Positions 58,258 through 64,000 of a stretch of 64,000 bases of DNA are shown here, one piece after another. The first letter of the stretch is position 1, and every line of letters starts with the position of its first letter. Made by a program: the position numbers and the translations under genes. The stretch is from Pseudomonas brassicacearum (GTDB lineage Bacteria; Pseudomonadota; Gammaproteobacteria; Pseudomonadales; Pseudomonadaceae): contig NZ_CP007410.1 of NCBI RefSeq assembly GCF_000585995.1, positions 731,001 to 795,000 on the forward strand, given 5' to 3'. Under the pieces are notes generated by a model. It was not told where the DNA came from, ran no database searches, and saw nothing but the letters and a program-made list of their open reading frames with translations.

Positions 58258-59811
58258 TTAAACCGACGCGGGGGCAGGGGATGGGGACGTGTCGAACTGG
58301 CCGGCCATCCAGCCGCCGACGTCACTGAGTCGGGTCTCGACCGTGGGCTTCAAGACCGACAGTCGTCCAGCGCATAACGCTGCGAGGCGGTCGCTGATCT
58401 GGAACAGTTCGTCGAGGTCTTCGGAGATCACCAGGATCGCCGCGCCGGCATCGCGCAGGGCGATCAAGGCGCGATGAATGGTCGCCGCCGCACCGACATC
58501 CACGCCCCAGGTCGGGTGGGCAGCCACCAGCAGCTTCGGTTGCTGAAGGATCTCCCGGCCGAGAATGAATTTCTGCAGGTTCCCCCCCGAAAGGCTACGC
58601 GCCGGGGTTTGGGTGTCGGGTGTCTTCACGCCAAAGCGGCGGATGATCTCTTCGGCCAAGCGCTCGACCTTACGGCGTCGAATCAGTCCATGGCTGACCA
58701 GACCCTGCTGGAAGGCGCTGAGCAAGGCATTGTCTGCCAGGCTCAATTGCGGCACGGCGCCGTGACCCAGACGTTCGGCGGGAACGAAGGCCAGCCCGAG
58801 CCGGCGACGGGCATCGGGGCGCAGATGAGCCACGGGTTGCCCGTCGAATCGGATGGTTTCGCCTTGCTGGCGGGGAAGTTGCGTTTCTCCGCTGAGCAAC
58901 GCCAGCCACTCGTCCTGGCCGTTACCCGCCACGCCGGCGACGCCGACGATTTCGCCGCTGCGCACCTCCAGGTCGATATCCCGCAGCGAGCAGCCGAACG
59001 GGTCCGGGTTGTGCCATGACAGTTTGTTGATCTCAAGGAACGCTTTGTCTGCGCTGACCTTGGGGTAGTCGGCGATCAGTCCGGCGCTCTCACCGACCAT
59101 CAACTGCGCCAATTCACGGTCCGAGCATTGTGCCGGTGTGCAGTGCCCCGACACCCGCCCGCCACGCAGCACCGTGGCGCTGTGACACAACGCCCGAACC
59201 TCGGCCAACTTGTGGCTGATAAACAAAATACTGCAGCCTTCGCCTGCCAGGCGACGCAGGGTCACGAACAGGTCGTCGGCTTCCTGGGGAGTGAGCACCG
59301 AGGTGGGCTCATCAAGAATCAGCAGTCGAATGTCCTGCATCAGGCAGCGAATGATCTCGACTCGCTGCCGCTCGCCAATTGACAGGCTGTGGACCAGCCG
59401 CTGCGGCTCCAGCGCCATGCCGTAGCGGCGGGAAACTTCACGGATCCTGGGTTCCAGGTGAGCCGGCGTACCGGCCGCCGCTCCCATCGCCAGGGCAATG
59501 TTCTGCGCAACAGTGAGGGTTTCGAACAGCGAGAAATGCTGGAACACCATGCCGATCCCCAGGCTGCGGGCCTGGGCTGGATTGCGCAGGCTGATCCGCT
59601 GGCCTTGCCAGATCACTTCGCCCGAATCCGCCGGGGTGACGCCGTAGATAATTTTCATCAGGGTGCTTTTGCCCGCACCGTTTTCCCCGAGCAAGGCGTG
59701 GATCTCTCCGGGCTGGATGCTCAGGTCGATGGCGTCGTTCGCCAGGCAGCCGGGGTAGCGTTTGCTGATCTTGCGCAACTGCAGGCGTGGGACGGAATTG
59801 GTGTCGGACAT
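58258..59811 (-). CDS. ABC transporter ATP-binding protein (nucleoside-type, double ATPase)
   Basis: 517 residues with two ATPase domains. The first has Walker A GENGAGKSTLMKI, signature LSIGERQRVEI and Walker B LLILDEPTSVL. The second has a degenerate Walker A (GVAGNGQDE) and signature RSLSGGNLQKFILGRE, as usual for this family. First gene of the ATPase-permease-permease operon (PA0136-0138 order). Likely energises uptake of nucleosides or purines bound by the BMP protein at 50381. Confidence 0.94.
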   Translation of the reverse strand: MSDTNSVPRLQLRKISKRYPGCLANDAIDLSIQPGEIHALLGENGAGKSTLMKIIYGVTPADSGEVIWQGQRISLRNPAQARSLGIGMVFQHFSLFETLTVAQNIALAMGAAAGTPAHLEPRIREVSRRYGMALEPQRLVHSLSIGERQRVEIIRCLMQDIRLLILDEPTSVLTPQEADDLFVTLRRLAGEGCSILFISHKLAEVRALCHSATVLRGGRVSGHCTPAQCSDRELAQLMVGESAGLIADYPKVSADKAFLEINKLSWHNPDPFGCSLRDIDLEVRSGEIVGVAGVAGNGQDEWLALLSGETQLPRQQGETIRFDGQPVAHLRPDARRRLGLAFVPAERLGHGAVPQLSLADNALLSAFQQGLVSHGLIRRRKVERLAEEIIRRFGVKTPDTQTPARSLSGGNLQKFILGREILQQPKLLVAAHPTWGVDVGAAATIHRALIALRDAGAAILVISEDLDELFQISDRLAALCAGRLSVLKPTVETRLSDVGGWMAGQFDTSPSPAPASV

Positions 59812-60065
59812 GACAGGCTCGGGTCGATGAACAGGAATGCCGGTGGATAAAGCAATTTCCTGGCCACTAGGTCAGGATTTTGCGTAAACCCCGAATGTCA
59901 GGCCCTCAGCGTATAGCCTGGGCACTGTTACCTAGGACTCATCCTGCACCGGCTTGGGGCGCGCGCGGTCATCGAGGCCCTGGCTTGCCCTGAAATAGGT
60001 GGTTAAAAATTGAGCAAGCAGCTGCAAGCCATGCCCTTCTTGGGGCCGCGAGAGCCATGAACGGG

Positions 60066-60074
60066 TTATCCACA
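60066..60074 (+). promoter_or_regulatory. DnaA-box sequence TTATCCACA
   Basis: Exact match to the high-affinity DnaA box. Nearby TTATTGTGCGCAA holds further partial matches. A function in initiation or DnaA titration is only inferred. Confidence 0.5.
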
Positions 60075-60268
60075 GATTGCTCCACAGTTATTGTGCGCAA
60101 GCCGAACACTCGGGCATAAGCACTGCGTGGCTTTCTTCTAAAGGTGATAAACCGCCCAAGCGATTGTTTTGTTGATGGATTTATCGGTTGGATGGGACGT
60201 TGGCTGAAAAGTGAGCAACCCTCTAAAACCCGCATGACAGAAGGGTTACAGAGGAATGTGCTCAGGTT

Positions 60269-60277
60269 ATCCACAAG
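60269..60277 (+). promoter_or_regulatory. DnaA-box sequence TTATCCACA
   Basis: Second exact match, same orientation, 203 bases from the first. Confidence 0.5.
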
Positions 60278-60345
60278 CAGGTGCACAGTGGATGTGGGCA
60301 AGTTGCACGTTTGCGTGGCGCCTTTAAAGGTTGCAGGCCTTCGAC

Positions 60346-60927
60346 TCAGCGCGCTAACAGAATCCGTCCACGGCTCAGGTCGGCCAATTGCTTCTGCAGG
60401 GCTTCTATTTGCGCCTCACCCACGGCTATCTGCAAGTCCACTCCATTGGCTGTGAAGGTTTCGTCGTTCACCAGCCCGCCTCGTTCGGCAACCCGCAATT
60501 TCACCAGGGCCAGTTCCGCAAACCCGCAGGTACAGCGCAGCGCCACGCGGCTGATCAATTCAATTTTATCGGCGTTTTGCAGGCATTTGTTCGCGCCGCC
60601 ACCATAGGCCCGGGCCAGCCCGCCGGTGCCCAGTTGAATGCCGCCGTACCAACGGATCACCAGTACCGCGACCTGATCGCAGGCTTGCGCTTCGATGGCT
60701 GCCAGGATCGGGCGTCCGGCGGTGCCACCCGGCTCGCCATCGTCGTTGCTGCGGTATTGATCGCCGAGTTTCCAGGCCCAGCAATTGTGCGAGGCGTTGA
60801 GGTCGCTGTGCTGTTCGATAAAAGCCTGGGCGTCGGCGGGGCTGGTGATGGGCGCGGCGAAGGTGATGAAGCGGCTTTTGCGAATTTCTTCACGGTATTC
60901 GCAAAAGCCGGCAAGGGTAAAGGGCAT
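60346..60927 (-). CDS. YigZ/IMPACT-family protein
   Basis: 193 residues. Signature of the IMPACT N-terminal domain: KSRFITFAAPITSPADAQAF, NCWAWKLGD and SNDDGEPGGTAGRPIL, then VIRWYGGIQLGTGGLARAYG. In eukaryotes the family affects translation control; bacterial role unknown. Confidence 0.94.
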   Translation of the reverse strand: MPFTLAGFCEYREEIRKSRFITFAAPITSPADAQAFIEQHSDLNASHNCWAWKLGDQYRSNDDGEPGGTAGRPILAAIEAQACDQVAVLVIRWYGGIQLGTGGLARAYGGGANKCLQNADKIELISRVALRCTCGFAELALVKLRVAERGGLVNDETFTANGVDLQIAVGEAQIEALQKQLADLSRGRILLAR

Positions 60928-60934
60928 GGGAGTC

Positions 60935-61585
60935 TTATAAAGCAGGTGTCAGGCCGCAGCCCTTGAGGATGATGTGGGTCAGGTTGTCGCCGGCATCGAT
61001 CATGTCCTGTTTGGTCAACTTGCTGCGACCGGTGACACGACAGATCTGGGTGGCGAAGTCGGCGTAATGCTGGGTACTGCCCCAGAGCAGGAAGATGAGA
61101 TGCACCGGGTCGACCGGGTCCATCTTGCCCGCATCGATCCAGGCCTGGAACACGGCGGCACGGCCATTGAACCAGGCGCGATAGTCCTGGTTGAAGTACT
61201 CGGTCAGGCATTCGCCACCGCTGATCACCTCCATGGCGAACAGCCGCGACGCCTGGGGCTGGCGGCGGGAAAACTCCATCTTGGCGCGGATGTAGCGGGT
61301 CAGGGCTTCGGCTGGATCATCCTCGGCGGTAAGGGTATTGAAGGTGCTGTCCCACAATTCGATGATGTTGCTCAGTACTGCCACATACAACCCGAGCTTG
61401 TTGGTGAAGTAATAGTGCAGGTTTGCCTTGGGCAGCCCGGCCTTCAGGGCGATGGCATTCATGCTGGTGCCTTTGAACCCGTGACGGGCGAACTCATCTT
61501 CGGCGGCCTTGAGGATCGTCTCTTCGTTCTTTTGACGAATTCGACTGGTGGGCTTGCCACCGTGGGCTGGGACTTCAAAGGTCAT
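60935..61585 (-). CDS. TetR-family regulator, RutR-like
   Basis: 216 residues. N-terminal TetR helix-turn-helix (GFKGTSMNAIALKAGLPKAN, LHYYFTNKLGLYVAVL) and a C-terminal domain that follows E. coli RutR (KMEFSRRQPQASRLFAMEVI, HLIFLLWGSTQHYADFATQI). RutR senses uracil and controls pyrimidine/purine metabolism; the ligand here is unknown but the neighbourhood is purine- and beta-alanine-related. Confidence 0.92.
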   Translation of the reverse strand: MTFEVPAHGGKPTSRIRQKNEETILKAAEDEFARHGFKGTSMNAIALKAGLPKANLHYYFTNKLGLYVAVLSNIIELWDSTFNTLTAEDDPAEALTRYIRAKMEFSRRQPQASRLFAMEVISGGECLTEYFNQDYRAWFNGRAAVFQAWIDAGKMDPVDPVHLIFLLWGSTQHYADFATQICRVTGRSKLTKQDMIDAGDNLTHIILKGCGLTPAL

Positions 61586-61712
61586 GGACGTTTCCGGGGC
61601 TGGGTCTGTGGGGCAAGCAACTGCGTTGATAGCGCACCGGCATCAATCCGACAAGTGCCATCACACTAAAAAACCTCCGTCGATGACCAGGCCAACCTCG
61701 AGCAATGTGGGA

Positions 61713-62633
61713 TCAGCGGGTGGCCGCCAGGCTCTCGAGAAAACTTTCCAGCACCAGATGAGGTCGACGGCCCTTGCGGGTGACCGAGGCCAGGCTCAGG
61801 TCATAGAAACGCACCGTGGGTTTCAAGGCGCGCAACCGACCCTGCTGGACCCAGAGACTGGCGTAGTGATCTGGCAGGTAACCAATGTAGCGCCCGGTGA
61901 GAATCAGGAACGCCATGCCTTCGCGGTCCGAGGCGCTGGCGGTGCAATTGAGTGCCTGGTAATGGGCCTGGATGTCGGCCGGCAGGCGAAAGGTTGGTGC
62001 GATCGCGTCCTGGCTATTGAGGCGCGCGTCGTCGAGTTGCTGGTCATCCACATAAAACAACGGATGCCCGACCGCGCAATACAGCAGCGACCGTTCGCTG
62101 TAGAGCGGCTGATATTCCAGTCCGGAAAGGGCACTGGCTTGAGGGACCACGCCGACATGCAGGCGGCCGTCGAGCACGCCTTGCTCGACTTCGTTAGGGG
62201 CGATCATGCGGATCTGAATCTGCACGTCGGGCCCGCGCTCTTTCAATTGAGCCAGTGCGTGGGTGATGCGCATGTGGGGCAGGGTGACCAGATTGTCGGT
62301 CAGGCCGATGGTCAATTCGCCGCGCAAATGCTGGTGCAGGCCGTTGACCTCGGTACGAAAGCTTTCCAGCGCACTCAATAACTGTAACGCCGACTGATAA
62401 ACCTCACGACCTTCCTCGGTCAGGGAAAACCCCGCCCGTCCGCGCTGGCACAGACGCAGGCCGAGGCGCTGTTCGAGGTCGCTCATCTGCTGGCTGATGG
62501 CCGAGCGACCGATGCCGAGCACTGTTTCGGCGGCGGAGAATCCACCGCACTCCACCACGCTGCGGAAAATGCGCAGCAAGCGGATATCAAAGTCGCTGAC
62601 CTGGGCCAGCGGATCGGGACGGCGAGCGCTCAT
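61713..62633 (-). CDS. bauR: LysR-type regulator BauR
   Basis: 306 residues. Helix-turn-helix FSAAETVLGIGRSAISQQMS and a LysR effector domain. Divergent from bauA across 122 bases, the same arrangement as P. aeruginosa PA0133 (BauR), which activates the beta-alanine catabolic genes. The assignment rests on position and family. Confidence 0.88.
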   Translation of the reverse strand: MSARRPDPLAQVSDFDIRLLRIFRSVVECGGFSAAETVLGIGRSAISQQMSDLEQRLGLRLCQRGRAGFSLTEEGREVYQSALQLLSALESFRTEVNGLHQHLRGELTIGLTDNLVTLPHMRITHALAQLKERGPDVQIQIRMIAPNEVEQGVLDGRLHVGVVPQASALSGLEYQPLYSERSLLYCAVGHPLFYVDDQQLDDARLNSQDAIAPTFRLPADIQAHYQALNCTASASDREGMAFLILTGRYIGYLPDHYASLWVQQGRLRALKPTVRFYDLSLASVTRKGRRPHLVLESFLESLAATR

Positions 62634-62755
62634 AGTTTAGTGATCCGCTGACTAAAGGTTAGAAAAGTTGGATTTCATCGACTTTATCGCCGTGGCAACT
62701 TAGCTGCAAGAACGCCTTTCGATCCCTGTCGCTTATGTCCTGCGAGGTTTTGTCG

Positions 62756-64000
62756 ATGAACATGCCCCGAACACGCTGCCGGTTCCCTGGCCAGTCAGCT
62801 CAAGCTTGATGCCCACTGGATGCCCTACACCGCCAACCGCAATTTCCAACGCGACCCGCGCCTGATCGTCGCCGCCGAAGGCAGCTGGCTGGTGGATGAC
62901 AAGGGGCGCAAGGTATACGACTCGCTCTCGGGCTTGTGGACATGCGGCGCCGGGCACACCCGCAAGGAAATCCAGGAAGCGGTCGCCAAGCAGCTGGGCA
63001 CCCTCGATTACTCGCCGGGTTTCCAGTACGGCCATCCGCTGTCGTTCCAACTGGCGGAAAAAATCACCAGCCTGACCCCGGGCAACCTCAACCATGTGTT
63101 CTTCACCGACTCTGGCTCCGAGTGCGCCGATACCGCGGTGAAAATGGTCCGCGCCTACTGGCGTCTCAAGGGCCAGGCGACCAAGACCAAGATGATCGGT
63201 CGTGCCCGTGGTTATCACGGGGTGAACATTGCCGGCACCAGCCTCGGCGGCGTCAACGGTAACCGTAAGCTGTTCGGCCAGGCCATGATGGACGTCGATC
63301 ACTTGCCCCACACCTTGCTGGCCAGCAATGCCTATTCCCGTGGCATGCCGAAGGAGGGGGGCATTGCCTTGGCCGATGAGCTGCTGAAGCTAATCGAGTT
63401 GCACGATGCCTCCAACATCGCCGCCGTATTCGTCGAACCGATGGCCGGCTCGGCCGGTGTGCTGGTGCCGCCTGAGGGCTACCTCAAGCGCCTGCGGGAA
63501 ATCTGTGACCAGCACAATATCCTGCTGGTGTTCGATGAAGTGATCACCGGTTTCGGCCGCACCGGTTCGATGTTCGGCGCCGATAGCTTTGGCGTGATCC
63601 CGGACCTGATGTGCATTGCCAAGCAAGTCACCAATGGTGCGATCCCTATGGGCGCGGTGATTGCCAGCTCCGAGATCTACCAGACCTTCATGAACCAACC
63701 GACACCCGAGTATGCAGTTGAGTTTCCCCATGGCTATACCTACTCGGCGCACCCGGTGGCGTGCGCGGCTGGTCTGGCGGCGCTGGACTTGCTGCAAAAG
63801 GAAAACCTGGTGCAGAGCGTGGCTGAGGTCGCGCCACATTTTGAGAATGCATTGCACGGTTTGAAGGGCTCGAAGAACGTCATCGACATTCGTAACTATG
63901 GCCTGGCCGGGGCGATCCAGATCGCTGGCCGTGATGGTGACGCCATCGTGCGCCCGTTCGAGGCCGGCATGGCGTTGTGGAAAGCCGGGTTCTATGTGCG
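62756..64000 (+). CDS. bauA: Beta-alanine:pyruvate aminotransferase, 3'-partial, apparent frameshift near the start
   Basis: Class III PLP aminotransferase that converts beta-alanine and pyruvate to malonate semialdehyde and alanine. The body is intact and matches PA0132 as I recall it: HWMPYTANRNFQRDPRLIVA, SLSGLWTCGAGHTRKEIQEA, FDEVITGFGRTGSMFG, AKQVTNGAIPMGAV and HGYTYSAHPVACAAGLAA. The expected start ATGAACATG at 62756 is one base out of frame with the body: CCCC at 62765-62768 appears to have one C too many, since CCC gives M-N-M-P-E-H-A-A-G-S-L and reads straight on. Without that correction the first in-frame ATG is 62820 (MPYTAN...). May be a sequencing error. The 3' end is outside the window. 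Confidence 0.85.

Larger units (their letters stand above)
59812..60345. other. Gene-free region of 534 bases
   Basis: No convincing reading frame; the only long one (59969-60301, minus) has no family features. It holds two TTATCCACA DnaA-box sequences, further near-matches, and an imperfect dyad CCTGGCCACTAGGTCAGG at 59859-59876, 48 bases upstream of the ABC ATPase start. No terminator with a T run recognised. Confidence 0.6.

Noticed and set aside
59969..60301. 110-residue minus-strand open frame
   Set aside because: No ribosome site, no family features, crosses the DnaA-box region.
59812..60345. Chromosomal origin oriC
   Set aside because: Only two exact DnaA boxes, no AT-rich unwinding element, and no dnaA, rpmH or dnaN nearby.

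Overview
The window looks like chromosomal DNA of a Pseudomonas, most likely the P. fluorescens group. The block retS-purD-purH-fis-dusB ... prmA-accC-accB-aroQ-MCP-gcbA-DUF2333-Nudix-SUI1-speA follows the P. aeruginosa order (PA4856 to PA4839 as I recall it). DNA is GC-rich, and the gaps carry many REPIN-type palindromes (tGTGGGAGCGRGCTTGCTCGCGA pairs), typical of fluorescent pseudomonads. No tRNA, rRNA, CRISPR array, integrase or transposase was seen.

Layout. 1-8.6 kb: core genes on the minus strand, namely 3'-truncated retS (hybrid kinase), purD, purH, fis, dusB, a DUF3426 protein and prmA. 8.75-12.72 kb: a large plus-strand gene inserted between prmA and accC, encoding a 1321-residue dermonecrotic-toxin-like protein whose C-terminus looks like a CheD/CNF1-type glutamine deamidase; it is the most interesting item here. 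12.8-17.7 kb: accC, accB, aroQ, a REPIN array and a chemoreceptor. 17.7-24.1 kb: diguanylate cyclase gcbA, then DUF2333, Nudix, SUI1 and speA. 24.25-26.37 kb: a short VgrG and a DUF4123 adaptor with no cargo gene. 26.4-30.7 kb: MATE exporter, small membrane protein, MazG-like protein, cmoM and two DUF4136 lipoproteins. 30.8-37.4 kb: an acyl-chain module (MaoC, large FabG, thiolase), a BASS transporter, an AraC regulator and a RIO kinase. 37.4-38.2 kb: repeats only. 38.2-41.9 kb: copper module cueR-copA, a small secreted protein and copZ with two CueR-type operators. 42-48.1 kb: transporters, an oxidoreductase and regulators. 48.2-59.8 kb: a purine-use region (adenine deaminase, BMP binding protein, 8-oxoguanine deaminase, nucleoside-type ABC transporter) interspersed with chaA, an SDR/MerR pair and a 2OG-Fe(II) oxygenase. 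59.8-64 kb: a gene-free stretch with two DnaA-box sequences, then a YigZ/IMPACT protein, a RutR-like TetR regulator, bauR and the start of bauA, which carries an apparent one-base frameshift.

The genes suggest a soil or plant-associated lifestyle: lifestyle switching (RetS, GcbA), a putative host-directed deamidase toxin, a contact-dependent secretion tip, copper tolerance, purine scavenging and beta-alanine catabolism. Links to named P. aeruginosa genes rest on recalled synteny and visible motifs, not on a search.
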